64,000 nucleotides of DNA from Campylobacterota bacterium (GTDB taxonomy: Bacteria; Campylobacterota; Campylobacteria; Campylobacterales; Thiovulaceae), in the NCBI GenBank assembly GCA_030152305.1, contig JASKOM010000006.1, positions 1 to 64,000 of the forward strand. Direction: 5' to 3'. Below the pieces are notes generated by a model. That model did no database searches, was not told the DNA's origin, and saw only the letters and a list, made by a program, of their open reading frames with translations. The position numbers and the translations under genes were made by a program. This document shows, piece after piece, positions 18,635-28,639 of this stretch (position 1 is the first letter of the stretch; each line of letters begins with the position of its first letter).

Positions 18635-19724
18635 TACTGACCCAACCTTCACTTTCTTCTTCTTCTGTAAATCTTATTTTTATAAAGCCATTTTTTTCAT
18701 AAATTTTGTCAAATATCTGTTTTTCTTCGACTTGTCTAAATGCTGTTGATGAGGTCATTGGCAAAATTCGAACAACAGATCCATTATTTACACAAACACT
18801 TGGTTTTGGCATAAGCATATCAATAGAAAACCCGACACCGACGATCGAAATTAATAAATTAAAAAAATGTTGATAAAAATAAAATAAAATTATAAAAAAC
18901 ACGGCTACACCGATAGCTATACCTAATTTTATTTTAGCGATATGATCGAGTCGTTTTGGTCGTAAATCTTTTGCAGTTGAAACCATATCATCACGAACAT
19001 CAATCGGAATATCAATTTTTGAGAACTGAAAAGTTTCAGTATTAAAATATTTAAAAGTAAAATTATCATAATGTCGAGGAACGACAATATAATAACTTAA
19101 ATCAGAAAGTTGAAAACTATCTTTTACGATTCCTTCGATTCCCTGTTTTTTAATATAAGGCTCATCGAATTTAATATTTTTTAATATCGTTTCTTCAGCT
19201 TTGATATAAATCGTTAAGATATTATTTTCTTCATCGAATTTATTAGCAAGTGTTTTATAAATATCAAGATTTTTAGCAAGAATATTCGAAAATTGAGCTG
19301 TTTCTGGAAGAGTCATAGCAGTTATTTTTTTGCCATTTAACGATGCTTCACTTCTTAATGTTGCATTGCCTTCTTTATATTTTATCGATGCATATAATCG
19401 TGGAGTTGTTATTTTAGTATCTTTTGCAACGAAATAAAATCGATCATAAACAGAAATAACACCGTCTTCATCAACGATTTCTCGTTTAGGTTCTTTATCT
19501 TTTGATAATTTTTCTACTCCGTTGCCACCTGAAAATTTATAAAATAATTTATCATAATTTTCAGATACAACAGTTGTTTTATATTCGATATAAAAAACTT
19601 GACCGACATAAACTCGATCGGGGACTTTATTATAATCGATATATAAATTCTGTCCAGAATTCTCTGATTCGGATCCCCATAAAAAGGGGAAGAGAATTAA
19701 TAATATGAGATAAATTTTTCTCAT
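18612..19724 (-). CDS. periplasmic/membrane protein with C-terminal SH3-like domain
   Basis: A 370-residue protein with a signal peptide (YLILLILFPFLWG), a large extracytoplasmic region with BatD-like strands (VYVGQVFYIEYKTTV), a membrane helix pair around 270-305 (KLGIAIGVAVFFIILFYFY region), and a C-terminal SH3-type domain (VVRILPMTSSTAF ... GWVSNEDIC). It occupies the position of Cj0515 in C. jejuni, between purQ and plsC. The function is unknown; the architecture suggests envelope maintenance. An octamer at 18748 is read as MTSST. Confidence 0.7.
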   Translation of the reverse strand: MRKIYLILLILFPFLWGSESENSGQNLYIDYNKVPDRVYVGQVFYIEYKTTVVSENYDKLFYKFSGGNGVEKLSKDKEPKREIVDEDGVISVYDRFYFVAKDTKITTPRLYASIKYKEGNATLRSEASLNGKKITAMTLPETAQFSNILAKNLDIYKTLANKFDEENNILTIYIKAEETILKNIKFDEPYIKKQGIEGIVKDSFQLSDLSYYIVVPRHYDNFTFKYFNTETFQFSKIDIPIDVRDDMVSTAKDLRPKRLDHIAKIKLGIAIGVAVFFIILFYFYQHFFNLLISIVGVGFSIDMLMPKPSVCVNNGSVVRILPMTSSTAFRQVEEKQIFDKIYEKNGFIKIRFTEEEESEGWVSNEDICKN

Positions 19725-19731
19725 TAATTAT

Positions 19732-20409
19732 TTATTTAAAAAAACCCTGCAACATACGAACACCGTCAGATGAGCCAAGAATCGATTCGATAGCTCTTTC
19801 AGGATGTGGCATTAAACCAAAAACATTTCGTTCTCGATTACAAATTCCAGCGATTGCTTCGATTGAACCGTTTGGATTTATTTTATTTCCGTTTTCATCG
19901 CAATAAGTCAAAAGAATTTGATTATTTTCTTTTAAATTATTTAAGCCGACCTCATCGATAAAAAATTTACCTTCAGCATGAGCAATTGGAGCTTTAACGA
20001 TTTCGCCAACAGTCATATCAGACAAAAACAAATTATTATTATTTTCGATTTTTAAATATTGCTGTTTAGAAATAAAATGAAGTCCGTCATTTCGCATCAT
20101 TGCACCTGGTAATAAATGAGCTTCAACAAGAATCTGAAAACCGTTACAAATTCCAAGAACATTGCCACCGTTTTTAGCAAATTCAGAAACTTCTTTCATA
20201 ATTGGAGCAAATCGTGCGATTGCACCACTTCGTAAATAATCGCCATAACTAAAACCACCAGGAACAACGATTAAATCGATATTTTCAGGTAATTTTTCGT
20301 TTTTATGCCAAACTATTTCAGTTTCAGCTCCTAATTTTTTAAAAGCATATTCTGTATCAAATTCGCAGTTAGTTCCCGGAAATTGAAGAATCGCGACTCG
20401 TTTAGCCAT
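19732..20409 (-). CDS. purQ: phosphoribosylformylglycinamidine synthase, glutaminase subunit
   Basis: PurQ supplies ammonia from glutamine to PurL in the fourth step of purine synthesis. The 225 residues are a class I glutaminase: [11 protein letters not shown] at the N terminus, the nucleophile Cys in GICNGFQIL, and the His/Glu pair in MPHPERA. It is the separate small subunit, which requires PurS to bridge to small-type PurL. Its start overlaps the end of the PurC-PurS gene by 8 bases. An octamer at 19949 encodes IDEVG. Confidence 0.96.
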   Translation of the reverse strand: MAKRVAILQFPGTNCEFDTEYAFKKLGAETEIVWHKNEKLPENIDLIVVPGGFSYGDYLRSGAIARFAPIMKEVSEFAKNGGNVLGICNGFQILVEAHLLPGAMMRNDGLHFISKQQYLKIENNNNLFLSDMTVGEIVKAPIAHAEGKFFIDEVGLNNLKENNQILLTYCDENGNKINPNGSIEAIAGICNRERNVFGLMPHPERAIESILGSSDGVRMLQGFFK

Positions 20410-21370
20410 TTATAATCTCGATATTATAATCTTCGATAACAGTATTAGCTAAAAGCGATTCACACATTTGTCGTGTTTGAGCTTCAGCATCAGATTTGCT
20501 ATTTGCCGAAACTTTTAAAACGATTTGACGACCAATTCGGACATCATTAACAGTTTCACCAAAACCTAATGAACCAAGAGCATGATTAACAGCTTTTCCC
20601 GCTGAATCAAGAACACCTTCTTTTAAGAAAATATTAACGATAGCTTTATAGCCTTTTTTTAGAACTAAAATTCTATTTTTAACTTCTTCGTAAGCAACTT
20701 TTACACCGCCGATATCTTGTCGGAATCGATCTTTGTCTAATTTTTCGCCTGTTGTGCTGTCCCAGAATCTGCAACTATCTGGTGAAATTTCATCAGCAAG
20801 AATAATTTCACCATTTTGATCTTTGCCGAATTCAAGTTTAAAATCAATTAATCTTAAACCGACTTTTGCAAAAAACGGTTTTAAAATATCATTTACTTTT
20901 CGAGCTTGAACTTTGAGAGTTTCTAACTCTTCAGATTTATCAACAAGTCCCATAATTACGGCATGTTCGTCATTAATAATTGGATCATTCATTGCATCGT
21001 TTTTATAATAAAACTCAACAATTGGAGTTGTCAGTTCTCGACCTTCTGGAATTCCAAGTCGTTTTGTTAATGAACCAGTTGCTACATTTCGAACAACAAC
21101 TTCAATAGGAATGATATTTACTCGTTTAACAAGCATATCTCGTTCGTTTAATTTTTTTAAAAAGTGTGTTTTGATTCCGTTGTCTGAAAGTTCGCCGAAA
21201 ATAATTGTGCTAATTTCGTTATTTAAAATCCCTTTGCCAAGCTCTTGAGATCGTTTTTGAGCATTAAATGCAGTTAAGTCATCTTTGAATTCAGCGATGA
21301 ATTGATTTTTGTCGCTAGTTGAATAAAGCTTTTTGCCTTTGCCTTCGTAGAGCAATTCTAATTTTTCCAT
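20402..21370 (-). CDS. purC: PurC-PurS fusion: SAICAR synthetase joined to FGAM synthase subunit PurS
   Basis: One 322-residue frame holds two purine proteins. Residues 1-236 are SAICAR synthetase (PurC): [32 protein letters not shown]. Residues 241-322 are Pur[19 protein letters not shown], then the [11 protein letters not shown] strand. In Campylobacter these are separate genes. The junction is VLKKGYKA, encoded over an A7 run (top-strand T7, 20654-20660) with no stop or new start codon. It may be a true fusion or a one-base sequence error; I favour fusion because the alternative frame soon meets stops. The start is ATG 21370 with GGAG upstream; the longer open frame to 21496 adds a spurious hydrophobic leader. 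Confidence 0.85.
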   Translation of the reverse strand: MEKLELLYEGKGKKLYSTSDKNQFIAEFKDDLTAFNAQKRSQELGKGILNNEISTIIFGELSDNGIKTHFLKKLNERDMLVKRVNIIPIEVVVRNVATGSLTKRLGIPEGRELTTPIVEFYYKNDAMNDPIINDEHAVIMGLVDKSEELETLKVQARKVNDILKPFFAKVGLRLIDFKLEFGKDQNGEIILADEISPDSCRFWDSTTGEKLDKDRFRQDIGGVKVAYEEVKNRILVLKKGYKAIVNIFLKEGVLDSAGKAVNHALGSLGFGETVNDVRIGRQIVLKVSANSKSDAEAQTRQMCESLLANTVIEDYNIEIING

Positions 21371-21520
21371 TAAATTTCTCCATATCAATTTAAGATTATT
21401 GTGTCTTGAAATTTTAACAGTTTCTATTATTAAAAATAGTATTTCGATTATTGCGATAAAAATAAAGAATAATTTTGTTGATGAGGTGATTTTCATGTCG
21501 TCTTTGATTAAAATTACAAA

Positions 21521-22396
21521 ATGAAATTTTTTATAAAAGAGAGCAAATTGTTAAAAACAAATAAGCAATTAATTTTAATAATATTAATTTTAAAAATTAA
21601 TTTATATTCGTATGATAATAGCAACGGTGGAAGAATTTATATCGAAGGAATTAATAATAAACAAAGAATTTATCCTTCTGGTTTTTTTAAAAATGAACAA
21701 ATCGAAAATAATAAAGAAACTTCTAGTTTAAAATATAAACCTAAAATTAATATTGAAATTGGAATGGCATTTGTAAATGAAGCATATCTCGAAATTAATC
21801 CACAAATTGAATTTCCAACGATTAATCGAACAATGGAATTTTATTCAAAACAAATGTTGGCACCTGTTTTTAAAATTAATTTTCGAGATTTATCGATTTC
21901 CAAGAAAACTAATTTATTGTTTCGTAATAATTTGCAATTAAGTTATTTAAAATATAGCAGTCAAACACCTTTTTTACCAAATGGGTTTTTTCCATATGGC
22001 AAATCTCTACCGATTGGTTCAGAGATAAATGCTCTTTCGTTTTCGTGGATTGGATCCGTTTTATATCGAGCTGGAATGTTTTATGTTGGTCCTTATTTTG
22101 GTGCAGGAGTAAATATTTTAAACGGTAAAGCAATGTATGTTACTTATGCAGGAGATTTAAATAATTCAATGGTTGAAAATATTGGTGTTTTTAAAAATAG
22201 TATTATCGAAAAAGGAGATACTATTATTCTTTCTGATACCTTTTCGATGTCTGGTAAATATGGAGCAGTTATTCATATAGATCTTTTACCATTTCGTTTT
22301 TCATTTGGTATTAATTATTCTATAACAAATGAATCAAATCTATATTGGATCGAAAGATCTTATTTCTTGGAGGCTAAATATGTATTCTATTTTTAA
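21521..22396 (+). CDS. predicted outer-membrane beta-barrel protein
   Basis: A 291-residue exported protein with an N-terminal hydrophobic signal ([16 protein letters not shown]). The body alternates short strands with aromatic ends ([21 protein letters not shown]) and ends in EAKYVFYF; a terminal Phe is the usual sorting signal of outer-membrane barrels. I do not recognise the family. It overlaps the next gene by 17 bases, so the two are probably made together. It is divergent from purC; an octamer copy (21480) lies in the intergenic space. Confidence 0.65.
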   Translation: MKFFIKESKLLKTNKQLILIILILKINLYSYDNSNGGRIYIEGINNKQRIYPSGFFKNEQIENNKETSSLKYKPKINIEIGMAFVNEAYLEINPQIEFPTINRTMEFYSKQMLAPVFKINFRDLSISKKTNLLFRNNLQLSYLKYSSQTPFLPNGFFPYGKSLPIGSEINALSFSWIGSVLYRAGMFYVGPYFGAGVNILNGKAMYVTYAGDLNNSMVENIGVFKNSIIEKGDTIILSDTFSMSGKYGAVIHIDLLPFRFSFGINYSITNESNLYWIERSYFLEAKYVFYF

Positions 22397-23258
22397 TGTT
22401 AATTTATTAATTGCTGTTATGATTTTTTCAGGTTGTTCAATGATAGAAATTGAAGAAAGCGATGAATCCGTTATTGAAAATGAAGCAAACGAAACCGCTG
22501 AATTTCTTCCTGTTGAAGTTGAAAGTGGTTTAATTGAAATGGAACGAAAAGATAACGGGATTTATATATCACCTGAAATGGTTTTAATTAACGGTGGAAA
22601 TTTTATTATGAATGATAAAATAAATAATAGTTCTGTTCAAATAAATATCAAATATGAATATTTTTTTAGTAAATATGAAATTACATTTGAAGAATATGAT
22701 AAATTTGCCAGAAATACAAAAAGAACTTTGCCAAATGATAGCGGTTGGGGACGAGGCAAACAACCAGTTATCAATATTAGTTATGAAGATGCAGTAGCTT
22801 ATGCCGAATGGTTAAGTAAAAAAAGTGGCGATTATTATCGCTTACCTTCTGAAGCAGAATGGGAATTTGCATTTAGAGGCGGTTCAGATCCAGCTGTTTT
22901 TTTTAATGGTGGAGAAAATGGTTTAAGTTTATACGGTTGGTTTTCAGTTAATTCTGTCGAATCAACTCATCAAATCGGCAACAAAATGCCCAACGGTTGG
23001 AATATTTATGACACTGTTGGCAATGTTTGGGAATGGTGTCAAGATATTTATCAGGCTGATTTAGTCGGTATTCCTAATGACGGCAAACCGCGACAAAACA
23101 AAAAAAGTGACGAACGAGTTGTTAAAGGTGGTTCTTGGAATGATTCTTATCAAAATCTCAAACAAAGTAACAGATTAGGTTTTATTTCTTCATTAAAAAT
23201 GAATGACACTGGTTTTCGTTTAGTCATGGAAACTCGTAAGAAATCTAAAAAGAAATAA
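22380..23258 (+). CDS. lipoprotein with FGE-sulfatase (SUMF1-like) domain
   Basis: The ATG at 22380 has GGAGG 7 bases upstream; the resulting protein starts with a signal ending IFSGC, a lipobox with Cys19 as the lipidated residue. After an acidic linker (residues 22-60), a formylglycine-generating-enzyme-like domain follows: MVLINGGNFIM, YRLPSEAEWEFAFRGG, TVGNVWEWCQD, RVVKGGSW and TGFRLV. The paired catalytic cysteines of true FGE are not seen in the final segment, so it is probably a binding or structural relative such as those linked to gliding or adhesion. It is coupled to the preceding barrel protein. Confidence 0.82.
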   Translation: MYSIFNVNLLIAVMIFSGCSMIEIEESDESVIENEANETAEFLPVEVESGLIEMERKDNGIYISPEMVLINGGNFIMNDKINNSSVQINIKYEYFFSKYEITFEEYDKFARNTKRTLPNDSGWGRGKQPVINISYEDAVAYAEWLSKKSGDYYRLPSEAEWEFAFRGGSDPAVFFNGGENGLSLYGWFSVNSVESTHQIGNKMPNGWNIYDTVGNVWEWCQDIYQADLVGIPNDGKPRQNKKSDERVVKGGSWNDSYQNLKQSNRLGFISSLKMNDTGFRLVMETRKKSKKK

Positions 23259-23302
23259 ATAAAAAATTGATAAGATTTGTTAAAAATTAAAAAGGTCAAA
23301 AT

Positions 23303-24625
23303 TTGATTTTCAAAGATAAAATTATTAAAAAACCAGAATTACTTTCACCTGCTGGAAATCTCGAAAAATTAAAAATAGCTATTGATTATGGTGCTGATGC
23401 CGTTTATGGCGGAGTTAGTCATTTTTCACTTCGAATTCGAGCGGGAAAAGATTTTACGATGGAAGATTTCACATCTGGAATCGAATATGCTCATGCAAGA
23501 AATAAAAAAGTTTATGTAACGATAAACGGTTTTCCTTTTAATTCGCAATTAAAATTATTAGAAAATCATATTGCAAAAATGCGAGATTTAAATCCAGATG
23601 CTTTTATCGTTTCGACTCCAGGGGTTTTATCGATGGCTAGAAAAATCGCTCCAAATATGCCTATTCATCTTTCGACTCAAGCAAATGTTCTTAATTCGCT
23701 TGATGCCCGTTTTTATTATGATTTAGGTGTATCTCGAATTATTTCAGCCCGAGAAATTTCACTTCGCGACCTCATCGCTATAAAAAATGATATTCCAAAA
23801 TTAGAAATAGAAATATTTGTTCATGGTTCAATGTGTTTTGCTTACAGTGGAAGATGTTTAATAAGTTCGCTTCAAAATGGTCGTGTGCCAAATCGCGGAA
23901 GTTGTGCAAATGATTGCCGTTTTCCATATATTTTATATGCCGAAAATCCAGAAACTGGAACTTTGTTAAAACTCGAAGAAGACGAAGGCATTGGAACTTA
24001 TATTATGAATGCAAAAGATTTAAATCTTGTTTCATATGTTAAAGAAATCATGGAATCTGGAGCGGTTGATTCGATAAAAATCGAAGGTCGAACAAAAAGT
24101 CCATATTACACAGCGATTACTGCAAAAGCTTATCGTCAAGCTATCGATGATTCAATGGCTGGAAATTTCAAAGCTGAAATTTATCAAGCTGAATTAAACT
24201 CGACTCAAAGTCGCGGTTTTACAGATGGCTATTTAATTCATAAACCTTTTGAAAGAAATGACACTCAAACTACAAATGAAATGATGATTATGGGAACTCA
24301 TCAAGTTTCTGGAATCGTTTTAAAAGATGGTTTTTTCTTTTGTCGTTTTTCGATTTTTTTAGAAGATGAATTAGAAATCGTTTCGCCAAATGATAAAAAT
24401 ATCGATGAGGTCAGCAATGAAATTGGAGATATATATTTTCGAGATAATTTATGGAGAATTCGTTTTCATAAAATTATTCGAGAAGATGGCACAGAATTAA
24501 AAAGTGTTCATAGCGGAAATCCATATCCGATTAAGCTTCCAGCGAATTTGCCGTTAAATTCATTTTTTAGAGTTCCATTAAATGGACTTCCACCAATGCC
24601 TGAAGAAACAAGTTGCGGTGATTAA
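23303..24625 (+). CDS. trhP: U32-family protein, TrhP-like (tRNA U34 hydroxylation)
   Basis: A 440-residue member of the peptidase U32 family. It has LSPAGNLEKLKIAIDYGADAVY-type barrel start, VHGSMCFAYSGRC, the family signature NRGSCANDCRFPY with cysteines for an iron-sulfur site, and SIKIEGRTKSPYY. E. coli TrhP (YegQ) of this type uses prephenate to make 5-hydroxyuridine at position 34 of tRNA; collagenase-type activity claimed for other members is an alternative. The start is TTG with AAGG upstream. Two octamers, 23769 (read as DLI) and 24404 (DEV), fall inside. Confidence 0.85.
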   Translation: MIFKDKIIKKPELLSPAGNLEKLKIAIDYGADAVYGGVSHFSLRIRAGKDFTMEDFTSGIEYAHARNKKVYVTINGFPFNSQLKLLENHIAKMRDLNPDAFIVSTPGVLSMARKIAPNMPIHLSTQANVLNSLDARFYYDLGVSRIISAREISLRDLIAIKNDIPKLEIEIFVHGSMCFAYSGRCLISSLQNGRVPNRGSCANDCRFPYILYAENPETGTLLKLEEDEGIGTYIMNAKDLNLVSYVKEIMESGAVDSIKIEGRTKSPYYTAITAKAYRQAIDDSMAGNFKAEIYQAELNSTQSRGFTDGYLIHKPFERNDTQTTNEMMIMGTHQVSGIVLKDGFFFCRFSIFLEDELEIVSPNDKNIDEVSNEIGDIYFRDNLWRIRFHKIIREDGTELKSVHSGNPYPIKLPANLPLNSFFRVPLNGLPPMPEETSCGD

Positions 24626-24689
24626 AAATTTAAATAATTAACGAAACAAAAAAGTGTATTTAGCAATCAACAACGATGAGCAGACACGG

Positions 24690-24703
24690 GAGGCTGAAGC
24701 CTC
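24690..24703. terminator. palindromic hairpin GAGGCTGAAGCCTC
   Basis: A 6-bp perfect stem with a 2-base centre between the convergent trhP and Crp-family genes. There is no T-run, so termination is tentative. Confidence 0.4.
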
Positions 24704-24726
24704 TATAAATAAAAAATGAATGAAAG

Positions 24727-25377
24727 TTATTCTGAAATTTGTTTTAATGTTAAAATTGACTGTTCATTTAAGAAATTGCTATTTACCTCTATTCCTAATT
24801 TTTTAAATTTATTTAATACTCTTGATAAATGTTCTGGAGTAACATTTAATTGCAAAGCAATATCTTTTCGTTTTAAATCTTTGAAATTCTTCCAATTTTC
24901 TAACATATATTTTGCAATTCGTTGCTCACTTGATAAAAGAGCAATATTTTCAATTTGAGCATCTAATATTTTTATTTTTTTACTAAGCGAAGCTATAAAT
25001 CGATATAAAATTTCTGGATATTTTTCAACTATTTTTTTAAAATTTTGACGAGAGAAAATTAAAACAACGGCTTCTTTGCTTTCAACTATTGCCGTAGCTG
25101 GATATTGACTATCTTCAAAAAAAGGCATTTCGGCAATACTGCTACCTTCTTCAAAAAAATTTATAACTATTTCTTCAAAACGAATATTGGTTTTATAAAC
25201 TTTTATTCTACCGCTAAGCAAAATATGTAAATTATCGGCTTTATCCCCTTGAAAAAATAAAAAATTTCCATGGTTTAAATTTATAATTTTTCCTAATCCA
25301 GAAATATATTGTAAATCTTGTTCAGATGTTTTGATGTTTTGAAAAAAAAGAATATTTTGTAAGTTAATTTTTTCCAT
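24727..25377 (-). CDS. Crp/Fnr-family transcription regulator
   Basis: A 216-residue regulator with an N-terminal cyclic-nucleotide-type beta roll (GNFLFFQGDKADNLHILLSGRIKVY), a long dimer helix and a C-terminal helix-turn-helix (KRKDIALQLNVTPEHLSRVLNKF). It lacks the N-terminal cysteine cluster of Fnr, so it does not look like an oxygen sensor of that type. The ligand is unknown. Regulators of this group in Campylobacterota often control nitrosative-stress or respiratory genes; the window also holds hcp, but no binding site links them. Confidence 0.88.
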   Translation of the reverse strand: MEKINLQNILFFQNIKTSEQDLQYISGLGKIINLNHGNFLFFQGDKADNLHILLSGRIKVYKTNIRFEEIVINFFEEGSSIAEMPFFEDSQYPATAIVESKEAVVLIFSRQNFKKIVEKYPEILYRFIASLSKKIKILDAQIENIALLSSEQRIAKYMLENWKNFKDLKRKDIALQLNVTPEHLSRVLNKFKKLGIEVNSNFLNEQSILTLKQISE

Positions 25378-25483
25378 GTGATTAATTTAAACTCCGTTTT
25401 GTTTTTGAATTTTATAGAAGGTTTGTTATCCCCATTCGTTAAAATGAAAAGGGAAAAACAAATATAATATTAAATTAGTATGT

Positions 25484-26497
25484 TTATTTAATTGAAGCTA
25501 AACTTGGTTCTCCGCCAAATTTTAAAATGGCACTTCCCCAAGTTAATCCACCACCAAAAGCATCTAATAAAACTAAATCACCTGAATTTAATCCGCCTTT
25601 TTCCCATAGGTCATTCATTGCCATTGGAATTGAAGCTGAAGATGTATTTCCGTATTTATGCACAGTTAAAATAACTTGATCGTCTCGTAATGAGAGAGCA
25701 TCACCAACGGCTTTTATTATTCGATAATTAGCTTGATGAGGTATAAAATGTTTAATATCTTCTGATTTAATATTATTTTTTTTGAGAATATCGATTACAT
25801 CTTTTGTTAATGTTTTAACAGCTACTTTAAAAGTAGCATTGCCCTGCATTTTCATAAAATGTCTTCGATTTTCAATTGTTTGAATAGAACAAGGTTCAGC
25901 TGAACCACCACCTGGAGTAATTAAATAATCAGAATATGAGCCATCGGCACCAGTATGAACATCGATTATAGCTTTCTCTTTATCGTCGGTTCCGCTAATA
26001 ATAGCTGCACCTGCTCCATCGCCAAATAATATACAAGTTGTTCTATCAGTATAATCAATAATTGTGCTTAATTTTTCGGCACCAATTATTAACACATTTT
26101 TAAAAGCTCCTGATTCAACAAAAGATTTAGCGATATTTAAAGCATAAATAAAACCTGTGCAAGCGGCACTAATATCAAAAGAAGTAACATGATTAAGCCC
26201 TAATTTATGAGCTATTAAATTTGCAGTTGAAGGCATACAAAAATGATCAGGTGAAATAGTTGCACAAATAACAGCATCTATATCTTTTTTAGTTAAACCA
26301 GATCGTTCAATTGCTATGAGACCAGCTTTAACACCTAAATCACTTGTTACCTCATCGTTATCAGCGATATGTCGTTCTTTGATACCAGTTCGTTGAAAGA
26401 TCCATTCATCATCAGTATCAACCATCTTTTCTAAATCATTGTTAGTTAATACTTTCGCAGGTATATATGCACCTATCGATTTAAAAGAGGCATACAC
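25484..26497 (-). CDS. fabH: beta-ketoacyl-ACP synthase III
   Basis: Starts type II fatty acid synthesis by condensing acetyl-CoA with malonyl-ACP. The catalytic triad is visible: Cys113 in SAACTGFIYA, His in PHQANYRI, Asn in YGNTSSAS. The 337 residues are slightly longer than E. coli FabH (317). It starts at GTG with AGGAT 8 bases before; it follows plsX closely. Two octamers, 25735 (read as PHQ inside the catalytic motif) and 26349 (NDEVT), lie in this gene. Confidence 0.96.
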   Translation of the reverse strand: MYASFKSIGAYIPAKVLTNNDLEKMVDTDDEWIFQRTGIKERHIADNDEVTSDLGVKAGLIAIERSGLTKKDIDAVICATISPDHFCMPSTANLIAHKLGLNHVTSFDISAACTGFIYALNIAKSFVESGAFKNVLIIGAEKLSTIIDYTDRTTCILFGDGAGAAIISGTDDKEKAIIDVHTGADGSYSDYLITPGGGSAEPCSIQTIENRRHFMKMQGNATFKVAVKTLTKDVIDILKKNNIKSEDIKHFIPHQANYRIIKAVGDALSLRDDQVILTVHKYGNTSSASIPMAMNDLWEKGGLNSGDLVLLDAFGGGLTWGSAILKFGGEPSLASIK

Positions 26498-26503
26498 TGT
26501 TAT

Positions 26504-27505
26504 TTATCCTATATTTTCAATCGTATTTTTTAACTGAAGTTCAATATCTGGTTCTATTTTAGCATCAACATATGTAATAGCCTGAAAAATAGCATTTTTC
26601 ATAGCTTTAGAATTGCTTTTACCATGACTAATAATAACACATGATTTTAAACCCAATAAAGGAGCACCGCCGTATTCAGCATAATCAATTTCTTTTTTCA
26701 AAAGACGAAAAACTTTTTTCATTAATAAAGCTCCAGCAATAGCGATCGGAGATTTTTTAATTTTCTTTTTGATAAAATAATTAATCGTGTCGGCAACACC
26801 TTCACTGGTTTTTAAAACCAAATTTCCTACAAAGCCATCGCAAACAATAACATCAACTGAACCATCAAAAATATTATTTCCTTCGACGTTGCCTTTAAAC
26901 GATTTTAATTTTTTTAATAATTTAAAGCTTTCTTTTGTCTGTTCATTACCTTTAGAATCTTCTTCACCGTTTGATAAAAGACCAACTCTAGGAAAATCTA
27001 TTTTTAAAACTTTTCTCGCATAAGCTTCACCCATAACACCAAAATGATATAAATGTTCTGGTTTGCAATCAACATTAGCACCGACATCAAGAACGATTGA
27101 TCTTTTACTATCTTTAGTTGGCATAAGTGCAACAATTGCAGGACGACTGACATTTTGAAGTCTTCCGATTCGTAAAGTAGCTAAAGACATTGTTGAACCG
27201 CTATGACCAGCTGAAACGATAGCTTGAGCTTTGCCATCTTTAACTAAATCAATAGCTTTATATATTGAACTTTCTCGTCGTTTAAATGCATCTGTTGCTG
27301 AATCGCTCATCGAGATAACATCAGATGCTTCTATAATAGAAATCCTGTTTAATAACCCTTTTGGTAACAGAGGTTCAATTTCGTCTCGCTTACCAACAAG
27401 AGAGAGAGTAAAATCGTCCCTCTCTAAAAGTGCTTGGATAGCACCAGTTACAATAGGTTCTGATCCGTAATCGCCACCCATTGCATCAAGGGCAATATTA
27501 ATCAT
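26504..27505 (-). CDS. plsX: phosphate acyltransferase PlsX
   Basis: PlsX converts acyl-ACP to acyl-phosphate for phospholipid synthesis. The 333 residues begin with [15 protein letters not shown], contain [14 protein letters not shown] and DVGANVDC, and end with a long helix, as in the family. It sits between rpmF and fabH on the minus strand, the classic order. The ATG lies inside the end of rpmF (8-base overlap), suggesting coupled translation. Confidence 0.96.
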   Translation of the reverse strand: MINIALDAMGGDYGSEPIVTGAIQALLERDDFTLSLVGKRDEIEPLLPKGLLNRISIIEASDVISMSDSATDAFKRRESSIYKAIDLVKDGKAQAIVSAGHSGSTMSLATLRIGRLQNVSRPAIVALMPTKDSKRSIVLDVGANVDCKPEHLYHFGVMGEAYARKVLKIDFPRVGLLSNGEEDSKGNEQTKESFKLLKKLKSFKGNVEGNNIFDGSVDVIVCDGFVGNLVLKTSEGVADTINYFIKKKIKKSPIAIAGALLMKKVFRLLKKEIDYAEYGGAPLLGLKSCVIISHGKSNSKAMKNAIFQAITYVDAKIEPDIELQLKNTIENIG

Positions 27506-27653
27506 TTAATCTGCTATACTCTCCGTTGCTATTCATTCTATGAGGCATTCTCCACTCACCATTTTCTTTAATTGGTTTCGCAAGAGTAATTTTATAATGT
27601 GTGCTTCTTTTTAATCCTCGAGTTTTACTTAATCTTCGCTTTGGAACTGCCAT
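27498..27653 (-). CDS. rpmF: 50S ribosomal protein L32
   Basis: A 51-residue protein beginning [17 protein letters not shown] and containing [10 protein letters not shown] and WRMPHRMN, the L32 pattern. It is a few residues longer than typical L32. It lacks the four zinc cysteines, as is usual in this phylum. It is located between the yceD-like gene and plsX, overlapping the plsX start by 8 bases. It is easy to miss because of its size. Confidence 0.93.
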   Translation of the reverse strand: MAVPKRRLSKTRGLKRSTHYKITLAKPIKENGEWRMPHRMNSNGEYSRLND

Positions 27654-27685
27654 TTTCTTAACTTCCTATCTTATTAATTTTTATA

Positions 27686-28051
27686 TTAAATATCATTTTT
27701 ATCGTAACAATTATCGCATTTATAATAATCACTTTTAATAAGTTCAAGTTCACTTATTAGTATATTATTTAAATCGATATAACCTTCTAACATTTCATAG
27801 ACATCGAAATTTTCGTCAAAACCATTGAAGATACCATTATTTATTAATAATTCTACTTTTTCATCTATTTCTAAAAGATTATCACTATTACAAATACTGC
27901 ATGACATTTGTAATTTGCCATGAAAATTCAATTCACAAAAAACAAGATCACCAGTTTTATTTTTAGGTTTTAATATAAAAACAGCATTAATATTTTCAAG
28001 ATCAATTTGATACGAACTATCTCGTGTAACTTTACTAAATGGTATCTTCAT
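27686..28051 (-). CDS. DUF177/YceD-like protein
   Basis: A 121-residue protein of the YceD type encoded directly upstream of rpmF. It starts MKIPFSKVTRDSSYQIDL and has two Cys pairs, MSCSICNSD in the middle and YYKCDNCYD at the C terminus, where family members have a metal-site-like motif. YceD proteins are linked to 23S rRNA or ribosome assembly by gene order. It lies 6 bases downstream of ndk. Confidence 0.75.
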   Translation of the reverse strand: MKIPFSKVTRDSSYQIDLENINAVFILKPKNKTGDLVFCELNFHGKLQMSCSICNSDNLLEIDEKVELLINNGIFNGFDENFDVYEMLEGYIDLNNILISELELIKSDYYKCDNCYDKNDI

Positions 28052-28057
28052 AATATT

Positions 28058-28477
28058 TTAGAGAATCTCTCTTTTGCTAAAAAAGAATGCTATTTCTTTA
28101 ACAGCATTTTCATCTGAATCAGAACCGTGAACAGCATTTGCATCGATACTTTCAGCAAAATCCGCTCTAATTGTTCCAGCAACAGCATTTTTAGGATCTG
28201 TTGCACCCATGATCATTCTATTTTCGATGACTGCATTTTCACCTTCAAGAACGATAGCAACAACAGGACCACTGATCATATATTTAACAAGATCTTTAAA
28301 AAATCCTCGTTCTTTATGAACAGCATAAAAAGCTTCGACATCTGCATTTGAAAGCTTAATTTTTTTCATAGCAGCTATTCTTAATCCTCGACTTTCAAAT
28401 CTGTCGACTATTTTGCCAATAACACCTTTTGCCACTGCATCAGGTTTTAAAATTGATAAAGTTCTTTCGATTGCCAA
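28058..28477 (-). CDS. ndk: nucleoside diphosphate kinase
   Basis: Balances nucleoside triphosphate pools by phosphate transfer through a histidine intermediate. The 139 residues match the family: [36 protein letters not shown], and the active-site His in [10 protein letters not shown]. It is the first gene of ndk-yceD-rpmF-plsX-fabH, the same order as in C. jejuni. The C-terminal FFSKREIL is also typical. Confidence 0.97.
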   Translation of the reverse strand: MAIERTLSILKPDAVAKGVIGKIVDRFESRGLRIAAMKKIKLSNADVEAFYAVHKERGFFKDLVKYMISGPVVAIVLEGENAVIENRMIMGATDPKNAVAGTIRADFAESIDANAVHGSDSDENAVKEIAFFFSKREIL

Positions 28478-28639
28478 GACTATTCCTTTATGTAAAATTG
28501 TCGAATTATATCAAACTGTTTAATCTCTTTTGTTTAAGGTTCATTTTCCATTAATAAATCAATAGTTTCAATGTTTGGGAAAAACCAACCAACTTATTTT
28601 ATAATAATATAAGCATAATTTACATATACATTTATATTA

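Noticed and set aside
21371-21496. Hydrophobic leader extending purC upstream
   Set aside because: PurC is cytosolic and begins at the conserved [13 protein letters not shown] with GGAG before it.
24661-24703. GAGGCTGAAGCCTC as a mobile repeat element
   Set aside because: Only one copy in the window and no inverted ends or duplicated flanks.
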